A stretch of DNA of 64,000 nucleotides from Euonymus europaeus. Taxonomy: Eukaryota > Streptophyta > Magnoliopsida > Celastrales > Celastraceae. Location of the stretch: the NCBI GenBank assembly GCA_963580455.1, contig OY756958.1:31570501-31634500 (forward strand), written 5' to 3'. Below, piece after piece: positions 33,677 to 44,544 of the stretch (position 1 is the stretch's first letter; each line of letters begins with the position of its first letter). Under the pieces are notes generated by a model that was not told the DNA's origin, made no database searches, and saw only the letters and a program-made list of their open reading frames with translations. The translations under genes and the position numbers were made by a program.

Positions 33677-35525
33677 TGTGATATCCTGACCCGAAAATAA
33701 ATGAATATTGAATAGGAGAGTGACACGTGTACAATGGTACCCGGGGGGAGTCCGAAAATTAAATGCGGATTAAAGGAATTTATTCCAAAAATATATAGAC
33801 ATATATATATAGATGAGATATATATATACATAGATATGTGTATATAGAGACATATATGTATATAGATATAAATTTAAAAAAAAAAAAAAAGGCAATGTCA
33901 GAAGATTCTAGAGAGGCGGAGAAACAGAAGATAAGTAGTAAAAAAATGGGAAAAGTAACGGAAAAAAAAAAGAGAGAAAGAAAAACGAAACAGAGAAGAA
34001 AAAAAAGAAAAAGAAAAAATGGCATTTCCGCGTCTGAAACTTCGCCGGCGCCGATCTCCGCCGTCCGGCCACCTCAAGTGACGAGACCGTTACCAATCTC
34101 TTCGTCTTCTCGAGACGTATGAAATTGCTTCAAGAATCACCTTGATCGGAGCTGTATAGCACCGGGAAAAGCCGTCGGAAGTTTCGGCCACCGCGAGCTT
34201 TGACAGTCGATTTCTCCCTCCTCCGATCTCCGATTGATGCAAGGCCACCACCGTTGAGTTCGTCTCGAAGAGTACTACAAAGCCCAGTTGGTGATTTCCG
34301 GCGAAAGTCGCCGGATCTCCGGTGACCCGAATAGGGGTATTTCGGGTACTATTTGACCGTTTGAGTTTTTTCGGATAAAAATTTACCTGTTCAACTAGAT
34401 CGTAGATTTTACCTAATTACGCGGTCTTTGAACGTATTTGTGAGCTGGTATGTGCCTTTTGGTGTAGAATTGTATGTGAGGCTTAATGATGCACGTCGAA
34501 AAATGATACGGGGAAGCATTGACTCGAGTGGAATGTGAGGCACGCTTCACGAGGTAGGGAATACTGTAACTTTGCATTATTTTGGGAATTTCCGTAATTA
34601 TGTTTGAGCGATGATTCTTGCGTTATTTAAATGGATTTGTGATTTCCAGATATAAATGTTTGATGGATTAATGTGAAATGAATGCTCGGGCCAAAGTGCC
34701 TACTACTGACTGTGGATTGTGTGTGCATGTGTGAGAGTAAGTGTTGTCTTTATACTGAATGCATGTGATTGAACATTTGTTTATATTTGGGGATTATGGA
34801 AATTGTGGGGGATTGTGATGTGGAGATTGCAGAGATGTGGAAGAGGCCCTGTACGTACAGCGGGTGGAAATCCGAGTAAGGATTCACTATGCGGCCACAT
34901 AGTGAAGGGGTGGCAAGTCCTGGGTAGAAGAAGGTGCCTACCTTCCTTACTCGTAGATTGCTTCCGGCGAGGAGGTCGGCAAGCGGAGAAAATAGCTTCC
35001 GGCGAGGAGGTCGGTAAGCGGAGAAGCATGGTTCCGGCGATGAGGTCGAGACGCGAAGGAATATGGTTTCCGACGAGGAGGTCGGAAAGAGAAACGAGTG
35101 GGTTACGGAGGGAGTTGGGGAATTGGAGTGCTGTTATGTTGATATGTTACTGTTGAGCTTTCACTGTGATTATGTGTGTATGTATGCGGTATTCCCTACT
35201 GAGCTTCGGCTCACCCCTTTCCCCTTATGGTGTTTTGAACAGATGGTGCGGTGATGACCAGTTGGCCATGGAAGCAGACGAGGCAGAGAAGTTGGTGTAC
35301 ATACCAGAGTCGCGGCGTAAGGGTTGAGTGGACCCAACGGGTTAGGATTGTTGAACTGGAGTCTCAGCCGGGTAGATAAAGCTACTTATGTATTTATATT
35401 GCTTTTATCTAAAATATAAGTATTTAGATCATTATTTTATTAAAATGTTGTTGAGTTTTGAAAAATAGAATGGGCGGGAGTACATGTCGTCACACGTCAC
35501 GTGCCCGGCGGGTCGGGGCGTGACA
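33677..35525 (+). repeat. 3' LTR of the young retrotransposon
   Basis: 1,849 bp, near-identical to the 5' LTR. Differences seen by eye are homopolymer changes near 33873-33894 and 33960-33970, a 10-bp CCGGCGCCGA insertion near 34044, a C/T change near 35424 and a T/G change near 35468. Confidence 0.95.
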
Positions 35526-36357
35526 ATAGTACCCCGAACTCAACGCCACAACTCTCTACCTATGTGGTGGTCGAAATAGGGCGAAATTCGGTTTCAAAGT
35601 CCACGGCCGCCGCGACTTTCCTCTCCACCTTTGACAGCCCAAACCTCCTCCGTTCCGTCCGAAATTTGGATCGCCGACTTCGTCTCTCTGAGCTCTATCG
35701 TTCTGTACTAGTTTCGTAACCATTCGCCATCGATTATCCCTATCGATGCTTCCGTCGCTGACCCTGGTGGTTGAGGCATGCTTTAGGGTTTTACCCCTCT
35801 CGATTTCCGTGTAACTCAATTTTATATTTACTTAAATTCGTATTTTTTTTACCTTTCTACCTCTGCCCTTACTACCTAATTACGATAAATATATGTATAT
35901 ATTTACAGTCTTGCCATTATCGTATTTATTATCACATTTTTGTATTTAACTTCCAAAATTCATATTAATTTCATTTTAATCCCGTTTCTGACAATTCTTG
36001 CATCCATAATTTTTAATTCCACTATAGAATTTATGAAAAATATTCCAATCAAATTCAGATCATACATGACATCACCTATCTTTAATTCCCCATCTACCAG
36101 CACAAATTATCTGAAGGTTTGGGGTGTTACAGCGACTATTGGGGATAGTGATGATGGAAGAAGATCGAAGATGGCAATGGAACTTGGAGCTTTGAAGAGT
36201 TGCATAAGTGTTTCGCCTGATTTGGCTTAGTGTTTAGATCAATTTTTCTTTTTAGTGTGTTTTTTCTCTGAACCAGTTGTTTCCAAATTTTTTTTATCCA
36301 ATCGAACCGGACAGGTGGCTGGGTGCCAGTTTGATCGGTCCGACTTTTAAAACATTG

Positions 36358-36583
36358 CCTAATACTATATGTTTTACTTTCTATGGAATATTTCGAGGTT
36401 TAGAGGGATTTTTGCCTTCCCATGTACTATATGGTTACTGTTATGGAATATTTTGAGTGAAAATCGGGAGTCCATACCATACTTTTACATATAATTTGTG
36501 GCATTGGAAATCTTCTCATCTACGAGTCTGTTGATATGGGCCTACTGGGCTAGTTCTCTTTAGAATCGTGTTTGTTTTGATTA
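36358..36583. other. Right flank of the nest with repeat copies
   Basis: A second copy of the flank unit (GGAATATTTCGAGGTTTAGA) lies at 36385-36420, and a partial third copy (TATGGTTACTGTTATGGAAT) at 36430-36455. No gene is seen. Confidence 0.55.
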
Positions 36584-38345
36584 AAGGGGATTCACTAATA
36601 AATCTTTTAATAAAAATATTTATTTCATTCACTATCTTCAATTTTTCAATATTTCAAAACATATTTTAAATAATTCTGACAGAATTTTTTTTTTCTTTTA
36701 AAAATTTTATCTCTCAAAATACAACTCAGATTTTTTTTTAAAAAAAAAGATTCATAATCAACATGCAAAACTCTTTTCAATGAGACTCATGATCGATGTA
36801 TTTAAATGTTCATTCGTCAAATCATCTAAATGAACTCAAAGGATTTCTCAAAATTATTTAGAATTTAGGGAATTTCTCAAAACTCACCAAAACCAATCAA
36901 AAGAGTTTTCAAAATTAAGCAAAAAAAATCAGATGATTTCATAAAAATATATGGAATTTTTGAAAATCAAACAAAAAGCAACAAAAAATTCTGAGGATTT
37001 CACAAATTTGTCACAAATTTAGATAATTTCGCAAAATTTACCAAAATAAATCAGATGAATTTTTGAAATTAACCAAAAAAAATTGGAGGATTTCATTAAA
37101 TATATAATAAAAATTATAAGAATTTTTGAAAATCAAACAAAAAATAATCCGAAACTCTAAATTCTAAATACTAAATCTTAATCTCTTAAATCCCAAAATC
37201 CTAAACTATAAACACTAAACTCTAATCTTCTAAACCATAAACTCTTAAATTTTAAACCTTATAACCAAAAATTCTCTGAATGTTAAATTATAGTTTTACT
37301 TTTGAACAAAAAATCTTATAATTAATTAATAAGAATTTACAAAAATAAGAAGAAAATCATAAAATTTTACTAACTTATATTCCTAAACCTTAAATCTAAA
37401 GTCCTAAACCCCAAAATTCTAGATAATAAATTATAATCTCCTAAACCCAAAAACCTTATACCCTAAACTCTAAACACTAAACTCTAGTATCTTAAATCTC
37501 CAAATCCTAAACTTTATACCCTATTACCAGAAATTTTCTAATTTTTCTATAAAAAATTAGAGGATTCATCAAAACAATCAAAAACTTAGATGATTAGAAG
37601 ATTTTACAAAACTCACCAAAACAATACAGAAAAGTTTTTGAAATTATGCAAAAAAATTCAAAGGATTTCTTACCCAGAATTCAGAGGATTTTCGCAAAAG
37701 TCACCAAAACGGCTAAAAATTGTTATGGTATTTGATTTTATTTGAAATATGAATTGAGTTTTATTATGATATTATTTTCGTAAGTTATTGACTTTGGTTG
37801 TTAGTGCACAATGTAATAAAATATTGACATTTGTATTGGATAACGTTTTGTTGATGCACAAATATTTTTTTGTTGATTTCGATAATATAGTGAGTCATAG
37901 ATTTTAATGCATATGCATATATTACTAAGTCAAGTAAATTTTGTGCATGTAACTGCACTTGATTTTCAGGAAAGAAAAAAAAAATTGGTTGATCGATTCT
38001 TCACTTTGATTCATCAAAAGTGAAAATATTAGTTTATCTTTAAAAACATATAGATAAAAAACATGATTTTCACCCGACTTTCTGAGATTGTATTTATATT
38101 TATTTTATTATAATAATTATTTTCTAAATAAAGAGCAATCATATGCAAATAAAAATAAGGATAAGTTTAAAGGAGGACAGAGTAAAAATATCATTAATTG
38201 AGGTTAAAATTCAATGTTGTATTTATTTTGCGAAGCTTCAAATAATTGAGAATGTATTGTGTTACAAACTTTTCAAAAACATTAAATGAAATATAAAATA
38301 CATACAAATGACTTATCACCAAATAATATAAAAAAAATTAAAAGG
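36584..38345 (+). mobile_element. AT-rich ~1.8 kb repeat element, copy A
   Basis: This copy starts GGGGATTCACTAATAAATC and matches the reverse complement of 45900-47790 over nearly its whole length. It is non-coding. The left half has a repeated motif of the kind GAGGATTTC-CAAAA-TCACCAAAAC. The middle (37150-37530) is a run of degenerate CTAAAC/CCTAAA units like decayed plant telomere repeat. The right part contains a stretch near 37980-38160 with AATCGATCAACC-type sequence shared with copy B. Element class is unclear: no clear terminal inverted repeats or target duplication. Confidence 0.7.
37150..37530. repeat. Degenerate telomere-like repeats in copy A
   Basis: Many imperfect CCTAAA, CTAAAC and CTCTAAA units occur, spaced by 6-9 bp. 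The plant telomere unit is CCCTAAA. The decay and mirror copy in the second element argue that this is part of the mobile element. Confidence 0.6.
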
Positions 38346-39445
38346 TTTAGGAAGTTGGCCTAATTCTTCATAACCGAAGCTTTGAAGGTTTGAAAAGGTC
38401 CCCATCACAATGATATCGAATGGTTGCATTTCCTTTATTTGGGGTTTGGATTTTGTCACTCTTGACAATGAGAATGGTGACTCTGTGTCATTTAGGGCAT
38501 TGAGAAATTTGAAAGGAGGGAGAGAGGCCCTAATAAGGAAAGTATAGACAATACTTCTGGCTCATGACTTATAGATATATAGAGATTCAGCTGTAGATCC
38601 AACAAGATCGCTAAAGCTTTTGGAGACTTCAAGTACGTAATGTCCAAGTCCAGTAACGTGAAGCATTACAAGCGCCACTGATCAAAAAATACAAATTGTA
38701 GGCGTATGAGTCACGTACAAATGGCTTTTGTAGAATACAACACTCTTCTCTTCTGCTGTAAAACTTCACAGAATTATGAAGGGTAAAAAAACCAGCTTCA
38801 GAGAATTAAATTCACAGCTAACCTATCTACGCATCTCAATTAGCTTAGCTAAACAGTTCATCCAATAGTGCCACAGTCAGTTCACACAAAAAAAACTCAA
38901 TCAGAAAATCATGAGGGAAGTCAATGTTACAATGCAACAATGAATACTTCAGTTCTTGTAATTTTTACAAATATTACAACAGATCCATACAGCAGCATAT
39001 CGATACCATGCAGGTACAATCAATGTGCAGCTCAGCATCTCCAAGAATCAAAACCATCAGACATGCAACAGAATCCAAAGTAATTGGGTTCCATCTGTTC
39101 TTCAAGCCAGTATAACCTCATCAATAACTAGATCAAATAAGAAGCCACAACAATTCGAGGAAAAATTTAAATAAAAAAAAAACACCATTCTTAGCTATCC
39201 CTTCTGGCTTAACTGAACTCATGTGCATCACCAGTCACTTCGAAACCTTTGACACACCTATAATCATGTACACAAATATAATACCCCTCTATATTAGTTG
39301 AAATAAACTTCACAAGAGACTACTTAATTGAATACCGATTCAGATCCACAAAGGCACAAACCACAATCAAACATAGCTGCATAGATTTTGAAGATCAGAC
39401 GTGCCAATAAAAAGTATATCCCCATACTTGTATACTCATGACTCA
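38346..39445. other. Intergenic and 3' flank of the ALKBH9B-like gene
   Basis: No gene is recognised. The right part, nearer to 39445, is likely the 3' UTR of the demethylase gene. Confidence 0.5.
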
Positions 39446-42400
39446 TCAGCTGTCAGGATTCATCCTAAACCCTCGCTTATATATAGGCCCTTGTCTTGTC
39501 CGAGTCAAGAAATGCGGCTCTGATTGGGCATAACTTCTCTGCGAAAATCCTCTGCCTTCTATCTTACCCTCTCTTTTAAAAGGCTGCCTTTTAATACAGT
39601 TTTCAGACTTAGGAGAGTCAAACCTCTTCACTTTGTCTGTTTCATATGATAATGGCTGAATCCAATGCAAATCAAGTTCTGGAACAAACCCAAACGGCCT
39701 CTTTGATTCATCCATTTTTCTGAATGTGATTGATAATCTATGACATAATAAAAAAACAGAAGTCATTTTACCAACTAGAGTCAAAACCAAGCTATAGAAC
39801 TGTAATAAATTTTGACCTGGTTAGTGGTACCTCTCTGAGGGAACTGCAGGAACACAATGCTTCGCCACATCAGCCCCATTTCCATTGAGAACAAGAACAG
39901 ACCTAGAAAAGAATAAAAATGACAACTTTAAAGCCTTGAATTGCAGCAACCATGTTGCAGTAAAAAAAAACCTTGGGAAACGCAAGGAAATACACAAGAC
40001 AACTACATAGACTAGCAAAATGAAAGTAAGTTGGCAAAAAACCATACTTACCCCACAGGAAGGGGAATAGCAATTGAGCCAGCAAACTCTCCTGCATCCA
40101 AAATTTTAAAGTTCGACCCAAATACAATATTGCACTCACTGAGAAATGACACAGTGCAGAAGGGTCGGACAAAATCATGGTTGTCAATATGAGGAGGTAT
40201 GCAATCCCCTTCTTCATAGATGTTCACAATGCAACTGTCAGGTACACAGCTTGGAGGAAGAACATGCCACTTGACCAACCTTCTAATGATGGCTTTAAAA
40301 AGGGAAGGCAAAGGGTCTGCAATTTCTTTTTGGAGGATGCCTGGAGGGTTGCCCATTTTATCCTGACACCATCATATTCAAATTGTGAGCTTTGCACCAC
40401 CTATTATAAATCTTCTTGTCATATAATCACCACATAATGGTCAGATAACTTAGATTCAACAAGCAACATGAAGATTGCAAATGACAGTGCACAACCCTAC
40501 CAACAGTCAATCACGGATCAAATATACAAGGAAATATGCACACAAAGAAATTATTGGAAAACAGTTGAGAGAACCTACAATAGCATAATTGTAACAACAG
40601 CCAAACTGCATGGTGACGCGCCCTTTGCCCCTGATCCACTTCTTGGGCGCTAAATAAGTCCGCTCTGCAAGAAAATTCAGCCAAGCATGAGTATAGTCCT
40701 CCCCCTGACAGGTTAAACAAAAACGACAAGCATTTCCCTAAAAGCTGAATGCCGAAATATAGAGGTGTACATACATAATTCTACATATTACCCGAATATA
40801 AGGACGAACATGTGGTCCACTGGTAAAGTGGCAGGGATGCAACATAGAGGTCACAGGATAAATTCAGAGTGCACAGGGAGTTTTATGGACAGGAGTTGTT
40901 TACCTATGATCGGGATATATCCAATCCATTTATCTCAAATTTACCCTAGTACAAATAAAGAAGCTTAAAGTGCAAATTGGAAAAATTAGAGCAAATGAAT
41001 TTCATTAAACAAACAAAGGAATTTTCTTCAGATACCAAAACCAAGTATTGAGACCGTGGGAGATTCTCCATAAAGAATAACAAGAAGAGGAAACAATATT
41101 AATCAACAGTAAAAGCTAAAGAGTAAAGACCATATAAGAGGAACAGGAACTACATCACTCTCACAGGGCATATTTCGCCACAGATGAGAATAGCCATCCA
41201 TAGTTAAGAAGGGGGGAAAAAGTAACATAGTGGGAAAAGAAGAAGAAAAAAAAATCACCTCAATCCGTAATTGACAACTAACACAAAGACTCAAAGTGAT
41301 GACAACAAGGCTTAAGATCTAATTCAGTTCAATAATTTATGATACAATGAAATGATAGGAAGCCATCACCCAACAGACAGCAGCTTGTACAATAGAATGA
41401 GCCATTTATACAAAAAAGAGAGCAATATGATCCTTGATTCGAGACATCAGTTGAATATTCGTTGGTTAAAATCTCCTCCACATAAATAAATCAAAAATTC
41501 CCAGAAAATCTACAAAATCACATAAAAAAATAGATAGGCACACTAACCTTTCAAGTTCCCACATTTTCCCTTCTCCTCAAGGGCATAAACCTCTTCAACT
41601 ATTATTTTCTGTTCTGCAGCACTGAAAACACCACTGTGAAGTTCAAGCCCGTCAAGAATGTTAACAATCTTCCCTTTAACTCTCTCCAAACAAATAAAAT
41701 CTTTCTTCCTTTTTACATTTATGAACCGAATGTACTCTCTCCGATCCCTAGAAAGCTTAGGTTTCTCAATAACCTTCGTCACTGTCAAGTCTCCACTCAA
41801 AGGATTCCTAATAACCACCCGCTTATTCAATTCAGACTCTTCCTCTTCTTCGTCTTCTTCCAGCTCATCTTCCTGTGCCATGTCAGCCAAAGATAATTGA
41901 GGACTTGGGGTGGTGTCAACAGAAGGTGATCCTGAAGTTAACCCACTACTAGAAGCTTCTGTGTGGGGTTCACAGCACCCATATGCCCCATCTTTCCAAC
42001 TACCCAATGAATTCGTATCATCCCCGTCTTTGCAACTACCTTGCGAATATGTGTCATATACCTCAGAGTTCTCTTTGGTATCTCCTGGTTCCTCATTGCT
42101 AGGAGACAAAGATGCTACATTCTTATGTGAATGCAAACCTTCTGCTTCATCATCAAGTTCTACAATAATGTCAAATTTACATCTTTAAAACTTCCTATAT
42201 AAACAAACAGGAAAAAATTAAATTATAAGTAAGAAAAATACTTCCCAACAACATACCCAACTGCAGGCATTCAAAGCAAAAACCAAAGTACCAAAAATAG
42301 TTTACGAAGCAAAAACGTAATTTACCACTAAAACTATACAACAGTGCTTTTACGATCTTTTGGTCGCCAAATCATAACTTATATTGCATATGGCCCGACT

Positions 42401-42764
42401 CATATATTAATATAAGCATCAAAACGCAAATATGAGAAAGATGCAAAAATACAAAAACATGCAAGACTGCAAGCAATAATCAAAATCTACTTGGCCTGAA
42501 CAAAATTAACTTTTATCTCCAAACAAACAAAACCTAAAACAGACTAACAGAGGACACTACGAGCAATTGAAATCCTGGGTCACCTGGGTCGAGAGAACGG
42601 ATGCGATCGGAGAGGATTTGAGTGCACTTGTGACAGAGATCTCTGGAGAGGAAGGGGAGCCAAGTCGTCAAGAACTCCGATGCCACGCGGAGGTCTGATG
42701 GCTGGTACTGCATGAGGAACGGGTCGTCCTTTCTGATCCGATCAAGATCGCCTGTCACAGGCAT
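39446..42764 (-). CDS. ALKBH9B: RNA N6-methyladenosine demethylase of the ALKBH9B type
   Basis: Six exons give 517 residues: 42764-42584, 42159-41548, 40664-40579, 40362-40052, 39902-39831 and 39737-39446. All junctions are GT-AG and in phase. The N-terminal third has ASEFLTTWLPFLSRDLC, then a low-complexity acidic segment (EEDEEEEESELNKR). The AlkB 2-oxoglutarate/Fe(II) dioxygenase fold follows: GRVTMQFGCCYNYA, the iron ligands His351 and Asp353 in PPHIDNHDF, FCTVSFLSECNIVFGS, distal His412 in ADVAKHCVPAVP, and the 2OG-binding Arg427 in SITFRKMDESKRP. Plant ALKBH9B-type proteins remove m6A from mRNA in the cytoplasm. The C-terminus is Arg/Ser/Gly-rich and may bind RNA. The start is the first ATG in frame, MPVTGDLDRIRK. 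It sits head-to-head with the next gene, 522 bp apart. Confidence 0.93.
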
Positions 42765-43286
42765 GACTGAGTAGACTCGGTTGCTGGAGAGTAGATTCGA
42801 TGCCAAAAAGGGCAAACCGAAGCAACACGACTACCCGAGTCATCCGACTTCGGCCACTGACTCACTGTAAAAGACGGGAATAGACGAATGGTTGGAACTG
42901 GAATTTGGACTCCGATAGCCCACCAACGGCCCCCAGACCCCAGTACCTTTATCACACAAGAGTCCAGCCCAATAAAAAGCCCAATCAGTTATAAATCCAC
43001 GGGCCTTTCGGTGGATGACGATGAGGTCCAAATTTATAGGCTATCCAATGTTAAAAGTAGGAACAGTTGGGGGCTTCCACGGCAAATCAGCAAACCTTGA
43101 AGATAAAAAGGATGACAGTTTACAACCACCCATTTCAGTTCGAGCCCTGAAGCAATTGCTGTTGCCTACTTGCCTGTTGGTGAAACTAAGCAAGGAATGG
43201 ACACCACCATCCTCCATTTCTTACCTTCAAAATCACAACCGCCAGCTATCCTCATCTCCCCCAGAAAACCCTCAACGACAACAGCT
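42765..43286. promoter_or_regulatory. Shared divergent promoter region
   Basis: The start codons of the ALKBH9B-like gene (minus) and the small membrane-protein gene (plus) are only 522 bp apart, so both 5' UTRs and promoters must fit here. No clear TATA box is seen for either, which suits broadly expressed genes. Confidence 0.5.
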
Positions 43287-43754
43287 ATGCCGTTGCTTCT
43301 AGCACGTTCACGGATATGTCTTAGAATCGTTTCCCTAAACAGCACAAGCGACAGCCACAGTAGTAGCAGAGACACTCCAGGCAACGATGCACCATCACCA
43401 ACACCAGTTCCACCATCTACAAGCCCAACAGAAACTGTGGAAATACGGTTTAGACGAGGTTCGAGGAAGCGAAGACAGCAGATGAAGGATGGTGCTAGTG
43501 TTGGACAAGCAATGAAGGCCCAAGCTTCACCTCCTGATCCCAAGAAGTGGGAGGACATGAGTGTTGCAGAGAAGGCAATCGAGCTCTATGTGGGAGAGAA
43601 GGGACTGCTCTTCTGGCTGAACAAGTTTGCTTACGCCTCCATTTTCATTGTAATTGGAGGTTGGATATTGTTTCGGTTTGTGGGGCCTTCGCTCAATCTG
43701 TACCAGTTGGATACTCCTCCCCTGGCTCCTACCTCCATACTTAAAGGTTCATAA
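43287..43754 (+). CDS. Small conserved membrane protein, function unknown
   Basis: The gene is intronless and encodes 155 residues from the ATG at 43287. An upstream in-frame ATG at 43170 would add 39 residues, but MPLLLARSRICLRIVSL looks like a better start because it resembles an organelle-targeting presequence: basic, Ser-rich and free of acidic residues. A Pro/Ser/Thr-rich linker follows, then an Arg-rich stretch (RFRRGSRKRRQQMK). The conserved-looking core is KKWEDMSVAEKAIELYVGEK, followed by one membrane span (ASIFIVIGGWILFRFVG, about residues 115-133) and a short tail. I recognise the core as a plant protein of unknown role but cannot name it. Mitochondrial or plastid location is inference. 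Confidence 0.7.
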   Translation: MPLLLARSRICLRIVSLNSTSDSHSSSRDTPGNDAPSPTPVPPSTSPTETVEIRFRRGSRKRRQQMKDGASVGQAMKAQASPPDPKKWEDMSVAEKAIELYVGEKGLLFWLNKFAYASIFIVIGGWILFRFVGPSLNLYQLDTPPLAPTSILKGS

Positions 43755-44544
43755 ACTATCGTCTTCAACCAGGAGAGGCATTTACTTTCTTTCCTTTGTT
43801 TTTCTTTTGGCTCTTTATTCATAGTTACCAGAAATTAAAGCCTCCACAAATTTGCAAATTGCAACTAGGCTAAACAACATTGACTGGCTGAGTAACTTCT
43901 TTATGAGTTTTACACCTACGGAGAAGCCGCCAACATTTAGTTGAACTTAATAATGTAACAAATCAATATGACAAATCTTACCTATATCCCTGCCCCACCA
44001 ACCCCGCCAAAAGCCCACAAAAAATCCCTTTATTAAGGGTCTAATTGAGACGCATATATTCATTCATCTAAATATGCAAAGCATGGAACAGAGTAACATG
44101 GCCAATTTGTCCATTGCAAAGTGGCTATGGGTGCCGTAGCATCACTAAGCAAAAGCATCCAGAGAACATTGCAAACCAGTATAGAAGCTTCATAACCAGA
44201 TCCGTAGGAAATGAAGGAACATAGATAGAAATCTAATTGCTGAACAGTTCTTATGTTTGTGTGTGGTGCAATATATTGCTTCTTAAGGATTGGACAACAA
44301 CATCCAAACAGATACTCAAGGGTTATATGATCATGGGTGTAAACAATGGCCAAAGAGACATGGTGATACACATAACAGTCAGATAACATTTTCAACATAT
44401 CCACGTAAGATAGGGCTTCATGCAATTCTTCAATTCTGCAATACAGAATCTAATGGCTTGCATCAGGCCATGACACCAAGTTATGAATGAGGGAACTTTC
44501 GAAATGCTATATTTAAATCTTCAAATATAGCACTACATACTAAC
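43755..44544. other. Intergenic, no gene seen
   Basis: This stretch holds the 3' UTR of the membrane-protein gene and spacer. A continuing exon of the zinc-finger locus (the rest of the CNRC finger) was looked for here and not found. Confidence 0.45.

Larger units (their letters stand above)
27614..35525 (+). mobile_element. Young LTR retrotransposon lacking recognisable gag-pol (LARD-like)
   Basis: The element is 7,912 bp. The 5' LTR is 27614-29452 and the 3' LTR 33677-35525, both starting TGTGATATCC and ending CGTGACA. The flanking 5-mer ATAGT is a perfect target duplication at 27609-27613 and 35526-35530. The primer-binding site TGGTATCAGAGC (29456-29467) matches initiator-Met tRNA. The polypurine tract AAGGAGGGAAGGA abuts the 3' LTR, and the GAGGACGAAATT phrase before it is typical of Ty3/gypsy chromovirus-type elements. 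The internal 4.2 kb has no open frame long enough for gag, protease, reverse transcriptase or integrase, so it would need enzymes from another element. LTRs differ by about two substitutions plus a few indels. Confidence 0.92.
26204..36131. mobile_element. Old solo LTR (about 2.0 kb) split by a younger retrotransposon
   Basis: The left part 26204-27613 starts TGTAATGCCCCGACCC and the right part 35531-36131 ends GGGGTGTTACA. TG...CA ends, CCCCGACC near the start and GGTGTTACA at the end are typical of plant Ty3/gypsy LTRs. The flanks are CCGAC and GCGAC, 4 of 5 matching. No primer site, polypurine tract or coding domain accompanies it. I read it as a solo LTR left by recombination, about 2,011 bp when the inner insertion is removed. 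Confidence 0.65.
24585..36357 (-). mobile_element. Decayed hAT-type DNA transposon (outer host of the nest)
   Basis: The ends form imperfect inverted repeats: CAATATTTTTAAA with CGGCCGACAAACCGG on the left, and the related AAAACATTG end with CGGTCCGAC on the right. Flanking 8-mers CCCTATAC and CCTAATAC match at 6 of 8 positions, which fits an old hAT 8-bp duplication. On the minus strand, 25140-25800 encodes broken hAT transposase C-terminal pieces, such as EWWRVFGHMAPNIQKLVIRI, LSQTSSSS and FDPIDYESIDDVEFWI, interrupted by frameshifts. The interior was later split by an LTR insertion (26204-36131). It cannot make a functional transposase. Confidence 0.65.

Noticed and set aside
37150..37530. 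True interstitial telomere array
   Set aside because: The units are too degenerate and occur at the same place in both inverted element copies, so they belong to the element.
43170..43286. N-terminal extension of the small membrane protein from an earlier ATG
   Set aside because: The extension is not presequence-like and the ATG at 43287 starts a basic, Ser-rich leader typical of targeting peptides; not excluded.
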